From positions 7,984 through 71,983 of the forward strand of contig CAWDEC010000011.1 of NCBI GenBank assembly GCA_963801255.1: 64,000 bases of DNA, given 5' to 3'. The notes below the pieces were generated by a model. It saw only the letters and a list, made by a program, of their open reading frames with translations. It was not told the origin of the DNA and made no database searches. This DNA is from JAICXG01 sp963801255. GTDB lineage: Bacteria; Verrucomicrobiota; Verrucomicrobiia; Chthoniobacterales; UBA10450. Below are positions 50,115-59,690 of the stretch, piece after piece. Both the position numbers and the translations under genes were made by a program. Every line of letters begins with the position of its first letter. Within the stretch, counting starts at the first letter, position 1.

Positions 50115-51693
50115 ATGCATGGTATCTACCAACGCTCGATTCAGTGCGCGGGCATCTTGCTCATTGTACTTTTACTCGCGGCCTGCGGTGGTCTGCCCAA
50201 AGGCGGCGAACGCACTGCTTCCACCGCGATGAAGGGCAACCAGGGTACCGCGTTGGCCTCTTTGGTTCAGCCGCGCGTCGCGGCGCATCCGGGCCAGTCT
50301 GGCGTTCACTCGCTCGCGGATGCGCACGACGCCATCGCGGCGCGACTCGTTCTGGCGGATGCTGCGCAACGAAGCCTCGATGTGCAGTATTACATCTGGA
50401 AGGAGGATCTGATCGGCAAGGTTATGATCGAACACCTGCTGCGCGCAGCCGATCGAGGGGTGCGCGTGCGCCTGTTACTCGACGATATAGGCACCAGGCC
50501 TTCGGATGAAGTCCTGCTCGCGGTCGACAGTCATCCCAATATCGAAGTCCGAATGTTCAACCCCGCGAATCTGCGTTCGCCCCGGGTGCTCGGCGTCGTC
50601 GCCGAAATCGGACGCCTCAACAAGCGGATGCACAACAAGTCATTCACGGTGGATGGGCAGGTCTCCATCGTCGGCGGTCGCAACATTGGCGACGAATATT
50701 TCGCCGCTCATGCCGGGGCCAATTTCGCCGACCTCGACGTGGCGGTCATCGGACCGGTGGTGAAGGAAGTGTCGGCCGAGTTCGATCTTTATTGGAATCA
50801 CCCGGCCGCGATTCCGATCGCCAGTCTTTCTCATCAGAACACGACGCCTGAAGCGATTGCCGAGAAGCGCGCGGCGCTCGTTGCATATCGTGAGACCGCA
50901 GGGCAATCCACTTATGCGGAGAGTCTGCGTGAGAGCGAATTTGCCCGGCAGCTCCGGAGCCGGAACATTTCCTTTTCCTGGGGTCGAGCAATGATCGTGA
51001 ACGATAACCCCGATAAGGTGTTCACTTCCTCTGCGCAGACGGAGACGCATCTCGCCCCGCAGCTGCGGGAGGTGGTCGATAAGACAAACCACGAGCTGTT
51101 TATTGTCTCGCCTTACTTCGTCCCAGGAAAGCAGTGGCGTCGCACTTCTGGCCGGCGTTCGCCAACGCGGCTCCCGGGTAGTCGTGATTACGAATTCATT
51201 GGCTTCAACGGACGGAGTTCCGGTCCACTCGAAATACAAGCTCTACCGCAAACCGTTGCTCCAGGCCGGGGTCGAACTTTACGAAATCAAGCCGACTCCA
51301 ACCAGCGAGAGCGGTCGGTCTTCGGGCGGGGGCCTTTTCGGATCGAGCGGCGGGGGCGGATCGAGTGGCGCAAGCTTGCACGCGAAGACTTTTGCTTTCG
51401 ACCGCCGGATTGTTTTCGTCGGCTCCTACAATCTGGATCCGCGCTCAAGCAAACTAAACACGGAGATGGGTGTGCTCTTCGATTGCCCGGCATTCGCCAG
51501 GCGCCTGCCGGAGAAGACTGAGCGCGATCTCGACCGCAACGCATATCACGTCGAGCTGGTGGGGAATCGCCTTGAGTGGGTAACTCGCGAGGGCGACAAA
51601 CAAGTCAGCTACGACTCTGAGCCCGAGACCAGTCTCTGGAAGCGCATCAAGGTTAGCGTCCTGAGCTGGCTCCCGATCGAGGGCCTGCTCTAG
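50115..51693 (+). pseudogene. phospholipase D/cardiolipin-synthase-like lipoprotein, frameshifted
   Basis: The first frame runs from ATG 50115 with a lipoprotein signal (ILLIVLLLAAC, Cys24) and the first HKD motif (RMHNKSFTVDGQVSIVGGRN). It continues correctly to NHELFIVSPYFVPGK, then loses homology near 51128. A second frame resumes with SSGVALLAGVRQRGSRVVVI and the second HKD motif (LHAKTFAFDRRIVFVGSYN), ending at 51693. A one-base indel in GGAAAGCAGTGG explains it. If the frame is repaired, the protein has about 525 residues and both catalytic motifs. It would transfer phosphatidyl groups at the membrane or periplasmic face. It is followed after 17 bp by the DUF5329 gene, a common partnership. 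Confidence 0.8.
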
Positions 51694-51709
51694 ACCGCGC
51701 CCCGATCGC

Positions 51710-52093
51710 ATGCGCCAGCTTTTCGCTTTCATTTTCAGCTGGCTGCTCATCGGCACAATCGCGCTGGCGCTTGATCCGCGGACAAAGGCGGAAATCGATG
51801 AGTTGATAACCTACGTTCAGATGTCCGGCGTTCGCTTCATTCGAAATGGCTCGGAGTATTCCGGAGCACAAGGCGCAGAGCATCTGCGCGATAAACTGGC
51901 CAGAGCCGGTGACCGCGTGAAGACGACTGATGACTTCATCAACGGTATTGCGACCAAGAGTTATCTCTCTGGCAAACCCTATCTGGTAAAATTCCCGGAT
52001 GGCCATACTCAGCCTGCCGGCGAATGGTTACGGGCACACCTTGCCGAAATGCGGAAAAATGCAGACCAGAAGTTAGATTCTTTGCCAAGATAA
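51710..52093 (+). CDS. DUF5329-family exported protein
   Basis: 127 residues with a signal peptide (QLFAFIFSWLLIGTIALA). KAEIDELITYVQMSGVRFIRNGSEYSGAQGAEHLRDKL and DFINGIATKSYLSGKPYLVKFPDG are the family signature (I..L...V..SG..FIRNG..Y....A..HL..K). Its biochemical role is unknown; it is often beside phospholipase D-like genes, as here. Transcription is probably joined to the preceding gene. Confidence 0.85.
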   Translation: MRQLFAFIFSWLLIGTIALALDPRTKAEIDELITYVQMSGVRFIRNGSEYSGAQGAEHLRDKLARAGDRVKTTDDFINGIATKSYLSGKPYLVKFPDGHTQPAGEWLRAHLAEMRKNADQKLDSLPR

Positions 52094-52304
52094 CTGGGTG
52101 CCAGTTTAATGCCCGGGATTGGCTGTGAGACTCACCTGTGATGGCATTTCAGGGGCAGTAATAGTTTCGGAAGCAATGTCCTTAATTTTCCCAAACAAGG
52201 ATTTGCCAGGCGTCTCCACTAGCTGCATACAGCGGTTGGAAACTCGCGGATGCCTTCATCCGTTCATCAAGAACCGGACCGCTAGTTTATCGGATTGTCA
52301 CGGC

Positions 52305-52832
52305 CTAGCGCGCCGTTATCCCCAAAATGAAGAAAGCCAGACCTATGAGACCCGCCACAAGACTCACGCCCCAGAAGAGTCGCCGCTGGGTTAGGGCGGA
52401 TATCGCGGCTATCGCAATCGCGATTTGGAACAGCGTGACACTCCGCGCATAAACTTCGTGCTTGTGGAAATGTGCTCGGGACTCGGCTTGTTTCCTTTCC
52501 GCTTCGGCTTTGATCGCTACCTCCTCCTCTTGATAGTTGGCAGCTTTCTCCTTGTCCGCTGCAATCGTCGCCGAGGACAGCGAACTTTTCGCTTCCAAGA
52601 CCGCCGCCTTGATGCTCTTGGCCTGGTAAAATCCCCACTGATCGGAGGCGTCGATCTGACTCATCATTGCTTCGTTGGCATGGCTTCCTGACAGCAGACC
52701 CGCAATCGCAGCCAAGACCGCGAGGATAGCTGTGCTCAATGCAACCCACGAAATCCACTGCGTAGTTCCGTGCTCCGCGCGCTCCTGAATTTGCTCGTGC
52801 AGATGTTCCATCGGAATTTCAGCTTCTTCCAT
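52305..52832 (-). CDS. DUF4337 membrane protein
   Basis: 175 residues. A helix at about 27-50 (WVALSTAILAVLAAIAGLLSG) and a C-terminal hairpin of two helices (LFQIAIAIAAISALTQ; LFWGVSLVAGLIGLAFFILG) enclose an Ala/Glu/Lys-rich coiled segment (KEKAANYQEEEVAIKAEAER). SDQWGFYQAKSIKA is the family hallmark. Function unknown. The 211-bp convergent gap before it has nothing recognised. Confidence 0.85.
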   Translation of the reverse strand: MEEAEIPMEHLHEQIQERAEHGTTQWISWVALSTAILAVLAAIAGLLSGSHANEAMMSQIDASDQWGFYQAKSIKAAVLEAKSSLSSATIAADKEKAANYQEEEVAIKAEAERKQAESRAHFHKHEVYARSVTLFQIAIAIAAISALTQRRLFWGVSLVAGLIGLAFFILGITAR

Positions 52833-53030
52833 GTTTGCATGATAGGACGGTTCGCTTTTCCTTCAAAGTAAAAGCCTTGGTAGTGATTCGCGCTGCGGAC
52901 GGCATCGTGCGGAAGCCCGTTTTTGCTGAGCAGGGCCAGGGCAGTCGACGCTACGTAATTGATTGCAAATGACCGGATCGGAAGTGCTACGGCCTACGAA
53001 TATAAAGCAACGTAGGAGGAAGGCTGAGAC

Positions 53031-55614
53031 TTATTGATTGAGGGTTGAGACGGCATTGCCTTCGTCTCGGCCGGGAAGCAAAAATCGCTGGTAAATGAAG
53101 GAAGCCGCTATCAGGACGATGGCCACGCCGACAAAGGCGCCGATCCGGTAAAGCTCGCTCAGGTCTTGCAGGTCGTGGAGGAAAAGTTTGACCAGCGTCG
53201 ACGATGAGGAGCGCGACCCCGGCGTAACGCGCGAAGCGCAGTTTCATCTTCATTCCGGCAACGATGAGAACGAGGGCGAAAACAGCCCAGGCGATCGAGT
53301 AAGTCATGTCCCGGGCAAAGTTACCGGTGAAAGAGAAGGTCAGCGTCGGCCCGATCGAGAAGTAGTCGGCAATCTCAAGATTCAGGAGAAGGAAGGCAAG
53401 AATTGCCCCTAACGATCCTAAGAGTGGCGGGCCGAAGCGATCGATCGATTTTTCTGTTGTGCGGCCAAAGAGACGAGCACCGCCTAACAAGCAAAGGGTC
53501 GTGATGCCATAGGCGTAGAGATACCAGTTCCAAATTCGCCCGCTGCTGCGCCGATGATATTGGAGAACAGCCGGATTGAGCGCCAGCCTGACGAACGCAG
53601 CACAAAGCAGAATCACCCCGACAACGCGCAGACCGCGATGCGGCACGCGGCGGAACAACCAAAGCAGGGCAAGTCCTTCCAGGGCCCAGCCAAGCGTGAT
53701 CCATTCCCGATCAAACTGGAGCGGAAAAATCAGACTAACGAAAAGTAAGAGTGCCCCACCCTGCCAGGCCAGTCGCACGTCGCCGGTCGCCGGCACCGCG
53801 TTGTAGATTCGAAGCAGTGCGATGACTCCGATCGCGGCCGGCACAACAAAAGCGGCTGGGAGCAATCCCATGCGATCGTTAGGCCAGGCAAGCGTGATCG
53901 CGCGGTAGAAAAGCCAGAACTGAAGTGCCTGGGCAAGCGCACTGATCGCCCACGACCAGACCTTTTCTTTCTGCGCGGAGCAAAACGGATAAGCGACAAA
54001 GAGGAGGAGAAAAAGCCCGTACCAAATAAGCGTCTGGCCAGCCGCTTCAGTTACGAAGCGATCGCTTTGCCAAGTCACTTCGAGGAGCGCGATCCCGAAT
54101 AGAGCAGAAGCGGAAAGCCAGTCGGCTCGCCTAACGATTGCCGCGGCCAGCAGGATCGTGGTCAGGACAAAGGCGACGGCAAAGACGGGCGTCGGATCGG
54201 AAAGCGCGAGGCGGTCAACCAGGATAATGAGCAGCACATACGGCGTAACTGTTCCCGTCGCCGTAAACGGCAGGATGTTGCCCCGCCACGCTTCGGCGGG
54301 CGTGGTCGCAGCGTGCAGGAGTGCAAAGATAATGATAGCGATCAGCGACACATTGAGCGGTGCTTTGGAAGCGAAGAGACCGATCCAGGTCGCGATGAGC
54401 GCGAACGTGATCGCACCTGCGCCAGCCGCGATCACGCGATGGGCGCGACCGATGACTGGCAATGCGAGCAGACCTGCATCAGCAAGAAAGATGAAGCTAA
54501 AGAAAAAGAGCGCCTGGCGCGCCAGGAGCGGGAAGGCGCAGATCCAAAAACCAAATCCAAGCGCAACTAACCCGACAAGCGAAGCCGCGGCCGTCGCCCA
54601 CTTATCCGACGCGAAACGCTTGTTCCAAAAATAGATAACGAGAAAGAGCGCTTCAAAACCGAGAAAGATCCAGAAGGCGCGCCCGCCGGTTGTGAGATTG
54701 AACCACGCGGCTGCCCAACAGACTTGAGTGACTACCGTGCCGATCGCGGCGAGCAAAAGGAGATAAAGCCAGCGTTTACGAAGCGCGACTGCCGCGACAC
54801 CGAGGTCGAGGAGCGCGATGTAGAGGAACAGCGCAGGCGCATTATCGATCCCACTGGCGAGGAGAAACGGCGTGAGAAAGCCGCCTAACAATCCCAGAAT
54901 AACGATGACCTGCGCGTCGAGCGCCACCGCGAGCAGGAACGAGAAAAGAGTTATTGCCGCCATGGCGAAAAACGCCGTCGCCAGGGATATGAGCAGGTAA
55001 AAGGAATGCGCTGCGAATAGATCGGCGTAGAGAATGACAATGCCGGTCGCGCAAAGACTCTGGGCACTAACCCGATACTGGCCGCGCGCCAGCCACCAAC
55101 CTATTGCCACGAGCCCCGCGCCAACGATTCCACCGATCGTTAGGCGACCAAGCGGCGTGATGAGATTGTTCTCGAACGAATATTTGACCAGGAAAACAAC
55201 GCCGAGGAAGAGCGCGAGACCGCCAAGCCAGGCGAACAACTTTACTCCCATGAACGCTTCCCAGTTAAACGTGCTCGGCGCCGGGATCGGCGGCGGCGGC
55301 GTAATTGGGAGAGGCGGCGGCACCGCTGGGACAGACTTTTGTGCAGTTACGATTGGCAGAGGCGTTATCGGAGAGACGAGCTTTGGCTCCTCTGGTATGT
55401 GCAAATCCGGATCCCTAACGAGTAAAGGAGATGCCGCGACCGGCACCTTCTGCGCAACCGACGGCGGAGTTGCCGGCTCGCGCATCCTTGCTTCAAGTTC
55501 CGCAACGCGTCCGCCCAGTTCCTTGAGCGTTTGACGCAGCTTTCGGATTTGGCCGAGGAGAAGCGCGACCGCCAAAAGCCCTATGAGAAAGCCGAGGACT
55601 AGCGCGTCGAACAT
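53031..55614 (-). pseudogene. DUF2339 giant polytopic membrane protein, frameshift near the C-terminus
   Basis: About 860 residues with an N-terminal coiled helix (QIRKLRQTLKELGGRVAELEARM), a Pro/Val-rich linker, and more than twenty membrane segments from WEAFMGVKLFAWLGGLALFLGV onward, all typical of DUF2339. The open frame diverges at about 53198 (after LLIVDAG) into Arg/Pro-rich nonsense ending at 52987. In the adjacent frame the family's true ending follows: LVKLFLHDLQDLSELYRIGAF, VGVAIVLIAASFIYQRFLL and a TAA at 53031. One missing or extra base is implied. The function of DUF2339 is unknown. Four octamers or near-octamers occur inside and one just upstream of the start. Confidence 0.85.
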
Positions 55615-55684
55615 GACTTTGCCTAACGAGTCAGCAGCGCCTTGCCCACCGGTGAGCCGACTTTACTGAAACGGCAGTGGCAAC

Positions 55685-56440
55685 TCACAAGCCGGTCGGG
55701 TGATCGAGAAACTCCCATGGCACACCGAACCTTTCCGATAACTCTGCGGCGAGAGCTTTGACCCCGAAGGTCTCGGTCGCGTAATGACCAGCCAGGAAAA
55801 GGTTGATTTCCAATTCTTCGGCCGCGACCGCGGCCCAATGCGGCCCTTCGCCCGTGATGTAGGTGTCGATGCCTTCTCGCGCAGCCGCGTAAATTTCCCC
55901 TCCGGCAGCTCCAGTCACGATGCCGATGCGTTTCGTCTCCATCGGCCCGGTGCCGATGCAGCGGACGGCTCCGCCTACCGACTTTTCGAGCCGATCGATC
56001 AGTTCATCGCGTCGCAAAGTGGTTTCTGTGACCAGCCCGGCCGGTTGTCCTTTCAGTTCGAGAAATGGCTCGGTCTTCTCGAATCCAAGTGCGGCGGCGA
56101 GGAGCGCGTTATTGCCCAGACGTGGATGGAGATCGAGCGGCAGATGAACGGAGTAAAGCGCGAGGTTTTTATCGAACGCCAGTTTCAACGCGCGATAGAA
56201 AGCACCGCTGACCGCTCGTAGTCCCGGCCAGAAGAGCCCGTGATGCACGACCAGCAAATCGATCCCCCGTTCTGCCGCCAGCGCAATCGTTGCGCCCGAT
56301 CCATCGACCGCTGCGCCGATCCTGGTTACCTCGCCAGAGTTCTCGATTTGAAGGCCGTTAAGCGCATTCGGATAATCTTCGATTTCCGTCAGCCGCAGAG
56401 TCTCATCCGCATAACGCACAATGTCGGAAAGCGCAGGCAT
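55685..56440 (-). CDS. Nif3-like dinuclear metal-centre hexameric protein
   Basis: 251 residues from ATG 56440. DIVRYADETLRLTEIEDYPNALNGLQIEN opens the YbgI/Nif3 family. LLVVHHGLFWPG and LALYSVHLPLDLHPRLGNNALLAAALG carry metal-binding histidines and aspartates, and LFLAGHYATETFGVKAL supplies the final His and Glu. The family has been linked to GTP cyclohydrolase I-type chemistry, but its real activity is debated. An 84-residue extension upstream of 56440 lacks homology. Confidence 0.92.
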   Translation of the reverse strand: MPALSDIVRYADETLRLTEIEDYPNALNGLQIENSGEVTRIGAAVDGSGATIALAAERGIDLLVVHHGLFWPGLRAVSGAFYRALKLAFDKNLALYSVHLPLDLHPRLGNNALLAAALGFEKTEPFLELKGQPAGLVTETTLRRDELIDRLEKSVGGAVRCIGTGPMETKRIGIVTGAAGGEIYAAAREGIDTYITGEGPHWAAVAAEELEINLFLAGHYATETFGVKALAAELSERFGVPWEFLDHPTGL

Positions 56441-56681
56441 CCTGCTATTTGGCAGTATCCGTTCCGAAAATGGAAACCTTAATTCGCCCGCCTTGGAGCC
56501 AGCCCGCGAAGCCGATGTCTTGTCTTCACGCCAGCGGAGCGGAAAGAGTTCTGAAACGGAGCGAACGCGGACGACTTCGCGCTTCCTCTGAACCGTGAGG
56601 GTGAGATTGTTGCCAGGCGGATGCGAAGAGCCTTGACGAAGTCCCCCGCCCTGCTGACGATAGCGAGCGGAGGAACTTGCC

Positions 56682-57035
56682 GTGGAATACACTGACGAAC
56701 CCGAAGCCGAATCAGCCGATCAACCGTTCAGCACGCCGACGCCCGCGACCGGATTACTCGAGACCGCCGAAGGTCAGGCGAGTGATATGGTCGCAGTCGC
56801 CTTAAGCGTTGTCCCCGGACTTGGACATATCTATAAGGGCTATCGAGTTATCGGGCTCTTGCTCATTTTCATCGGCACGCCCATGGCGCTCGGCATCGCA
56901 CTACTCATCGCGACCGGCACGGCAGGATTTGGTTTCTTCCTTCTCCCGATCTATTGGATCGCAGTCATGGTCCACGTCTGGGGCATACCAGACCGCGTCG
57001 CACCAGGAACGAACGACGAAGGCGAGCAGTACTGA
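56682..57035 (+). CDS. TM2-like small membrane protein
   Basis: 117 residues, GTG start at 56682. An acidic, Pro/Ser/Thr-rich N-terminal 35 residues, then VAVALSVVPGLGHIYKGYRV, LLLIFIGTPMALGIALLIATG and FGFFLLPIYWIAVMVHVWG. The 'PGLGHIYKGY..G' phrase is the TM2-like signature. Function unknown. It is divergent from the Nif3 gene. The following 216 bp to the next gene show no feature except GTTAGCCTAAC at 57038-57048. Confidence 0.75.
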   Translation: MEYTDEPEAESADQPFSTPTPATGLLETAEGQASDMVAVALSVVPGLGHIYKGYRVIGLLLIFIGTPMALGIALLIATGTAGFGFFLLPIYWIAVMVHVWGIPDRVAPGTNDEGEQY

Positions 57036-57251
57036 GTCGTTAGCCTAACTCTTATTGGTTCTTCGCTTTGGAAAGCGAACAGCGCATGCTTTCCACTGCC
57101 AGCCCGCTTACCCAGGCCTTCCAGGCGGACGCTTAGTCCTACTGGAATCCAGTCACGCTACTTCTCTGCCCGAAGTTTAGGGTTGACACTTTGTATCGTC
57201 GCCCAATAAAAAGGACGCAAGATAGCTTCGACCGAAACCCAAAGATCACCT

Positions 57252-58901
57252 ATGAAAAGAACAACAGCGACACTAATTATCGTCAGCCTTCTTGTCCTTG
57301 TAAGTCAGCTCACTCTCGCCGGGAGCGCTACTTGGAGTGCCAATCCGACCAGCGATGACTGGAACACGGCGACTAACTGGACTCCAAACACGGTCCCGAA
57401 TGGTCCGGCGGATATCGCCACGTTCGCTTTTTCCAATCTTGCGAGCGTGACTATTAACAAAAGCACTACCGTCGACAGCATAGTCTTTGATGCGGGGGCG
57501 AGTGCTTATACGATTACCGATGCGGCCATTAAGCCACTAAATATTATTGGGGCGGGCATTGTGAATGAGTCCGGCTTGGAGCAGAACTTGCAAGTCACCG
57601 AGGTGGCCGAGATCGAGATGATGAACAGCGCTACGATCAGCGGTCCCACCTCCATCTACCTGGCAGGGACATCAATGACCTTCGATGACGACGCTGGGTT
57701 TATTGTTTTCAGTGATAGCTCCAGCCCAGGGGATGCCTCCATTACTGCCGGCCGGACTGCCAGTACCTACATCCCCTCAGTCACGTTTGTTGACTCGGCC
57801 AGTGCAGGCAATGCGGCCCTTACGGCAGAAGGAGGTTCACTCGGTTATGTGCGTGGCGGTGTTGTCGGGTTCGAGAAATCGTCTACGGCTGCCAACTCCA
57901 CTATTATTTGTGAAGGAGGTTCATCGCCATCGACCGGTGGAGGCGCCGTTGAGTTTTTTGACAATGCCAGCGCGGCGTCTGCTACCATTACTGCCAAAGG
58001 TGGGTCGACCAGCGGAGCCGGCGGTGGATTGATTAGCTTCATCAGCGGGCAAACCGCCAGTTCAACTCTGATCGTCAACGGCGGCATCGAGGGGGGTCTG
58101 GGCGCACAGTTGTTGATCCTCGGCACCCCGAGGGAGGAAGCAAAGCCACGGGTAGAAGTCTTCGGCAACGGCAATCTCAACCTTTCCCTCGCCTCTGCGA
58201 CTTTCGGCTCGCTGGAAGGTGACGGTCTTGTCTATCTCGACTCCCATAACCTGAGTATCGGCGCCAATGGATTGAGCACGGTCTTTTCCGGGACAATTCA
58301 GGACGGGAACACAGCGGGTGGTTCCCTAGCCAAAACCGGTACCGGCACACTCACACTTAGCGGAGCTAACACCTACACTGGTGGAACGACCGTTAGCCAG
58401 GGCACGCTCTTGATCAGCAATCAAAGCAGCTCCGGGACGGGAACAGGCGCGGTGCAAGCGAACGCCGGAACACTCGGAGGTTCGGGAATCATTGCCGGGG
58501 CGGTAACTGTCGGGACAGCGAGCGGCGCGGGTGCTGTGCTCGCGCCGGCCGTAGGGGGCATCAGTCAGGCAACTTTGACTACACAAGGCACGCTAATCCT
58601 TTTGGCAGACAGTACCTATAAGTGCACAGCAAAAGCAAAGGGCCGGCAGGTCCGGACCGACAGCGTGGTTGCAAACGGAGTGACCATCAGCGGCGCCAAG
58701 TTCTCCTTCCGTCCCAAGATTTCGGGCACGCTCCGGACCGGCACGGTCTTCACGGTTATCAATAACACGAGCGCGAACCCGATCAGCGGAAGCTTCAGCA
58801 ACCTGGCCGACGGCGCAATCATTACGGTTGGTAGCACTAACTTTCAGGCCAGCTACGAAGGCGGCGATTGGAATGATCTCACTCTAACTGTCGTTCCGTA
58901 A
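57252..58901 (+). CDS. secreted autotransporter-type beta-strand-repeat (PATR) beta-helix protein, copy 1
   Basis: 549 residues with a signal peptide (TLIIVSLLVLVSQLTLA). After GSATWSANPTSDDWNTATNWTPNTVPNGPADIATF there are at least five repeats of about 22-30 residues of the form F.D.ASAGNA.ITA.GGS, a likely right-handed beta-helix. The PATR motif LAKTGTGTLTLSGANTYTGG-TTVSQGTL follows at about residues 357-386, and the end AIITVGSTNFQASYEGGDW-NDLTLTVVP is shared with the copy at 62360. No transporter barrel is visible. It is probably surface-exposed and adhesive or structural; this is inferred. Confidence 0.85.
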   Translation: MKRTTATLIIVSLLVLVSQLTLAGSATWSANPTSDDWNTATNWTPNTVPNGPADIATFAFSNLASVTINKSTTVDSIVFDAGASAYTITDAAIKPLNIIGAGIVNESGLEQNLQVTEVAEIEMMNSATISGPTSIYLAGTSMTFDDDAGFIVFSDSSSPGDASITAGRTASTYIPSVTFVDSASAGNAALTAEGGSLGYVRGGVVGFEKSSTAANSTIICEGGSSPSTGGGAVEFFDNASAASATITAKGGSTSGAGGGLISFISGQTASSTLIVNGGIEGGLGAQLLILGTPREEAKPRVEVFGNGNLNLSLASATFGSLEGDGLVYLDSHNLSIGANGLSTVFSGTIQDGNTAGGSLAKTGTGTLTLSGANTYTGGTTVSQGTLLISNQSSSGTGTGAVQANAGTLGGSGIIAGAVTVGTASGAGAVLAPAVGGISQATLTTQGTLILLADSTYKCTAKAKGRQVRTDSVVANGVTISGAKFSFRPKISGTLRTGTVFTVINNTSANPISGSFSNLADGAIITVGSTNFQASYEGGDWNDLTLTVVP

Positions 58902-58927
58902 TTTCAATCAAACCACGATCCAAACAT

Positions 58928-59090
58928 ATGAACGAGGTAACTGCTTCGCTTCTCATCACCGGTCTTCTCGTTCTTGCGATGGCATTACCTTCAATCCGGG
59001 TGCGAGCCCTTTCACGATCACGACACCAGCGGCGCTGACAATCAGTGGTTTGACTCCCGCGCCGCCCGCTTGGTCGCCTTTGCCCCCGCG
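58928..59090 (+). pseudogene. 5' remnant of a second PATR gene copy
   Basis: ATG 58928 begins MNEVTASLLITGLLVLAMA, matching the signal peptide of the copy at 62360 (MNKTTASLLITGILVFA). The 30 bp before both starts also match (GTAATTTC.ATC.AA.CACGA). After the signal, sequence jumps, in a shifted frame, to ITFNPGASPFTITTPAALTI, which corresponds to residues near 75-95 of the 62360 copy. An internal deletion of about 150 bp plus a frameshift is implied. The remnant ends at the 38-bp repeat. Confidence 0.7.
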
Positions 59091-59127
59091 CCCAGCGCTT
59101 CGCACTGTCTATGTCGGTCGGTCCCAC
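59090..59127 (+). repeat. 38-bp direct repeat, left copy
   Basis: GCCCAGCGCTTCG.ACTGTCTATGTCGGTCG.TCC.AC also occurs at 62000-62037 with only three or four differences. The two copies bound the segment that carries the AraC, CBS and Hsp20 genes within the PATR family. Confidence 0.7.
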
Positions 59128-59690
59128 TTTCCTCCATTCACCGGCACGCCGATCTAGAAGACCGACGCCGATACGCGCGGTCTTCGGCGATTCGCCTTCC
59201 CAGGCTCTCCGAGACTGCTGCCTTTCATTTAGGCTGCGCTATCGCGCGGGTAGTCATCAGCATCTACGGAATCCAGCGCGCCGGTTCGCGCTAAATGCTA
59301 CGCTGCTTAAAACCCGCGGGCTTTGCTCGCCGCACGGCGCACCGGCGCTTGATGAGCCATTTGCTTGTTTTGTTTTCTCGACACGTTCTCGGCCTGCACG
59401 GTATCGCGATTCGGGATTGAACGATTACTCTTGAATTGGGCTTTGAGTTTTTGCTTGCGCATAAGTTTATCTTTCTTTTTCTACCCCAACTTAGCCGAAA
59501 CTAGGAGTGCGTCTTCGCTTATCGAGACCGCCGGAATAAAGTCGCCGGAATGGCCTTAAAGCGTAGTTAAATATCGAGCCCGATCCACGCGGTGTGGGTC
59601 GGGTGTCAGATAACGCCGAGATTCGCGGGCCTCGTAGTTACACATTTCCGAAACCGATTGCTTAACCGGGAAAAGGCCAGAGCTTCACGA
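59128..59690. other. gene-free interval
   Basis: No convincing gene. Short frames have no domain or signal. An AT-rich, T-rich stretch at about 59455-59485 may contain the promoter of the AraC-type regulator. Confidence 0.4.
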
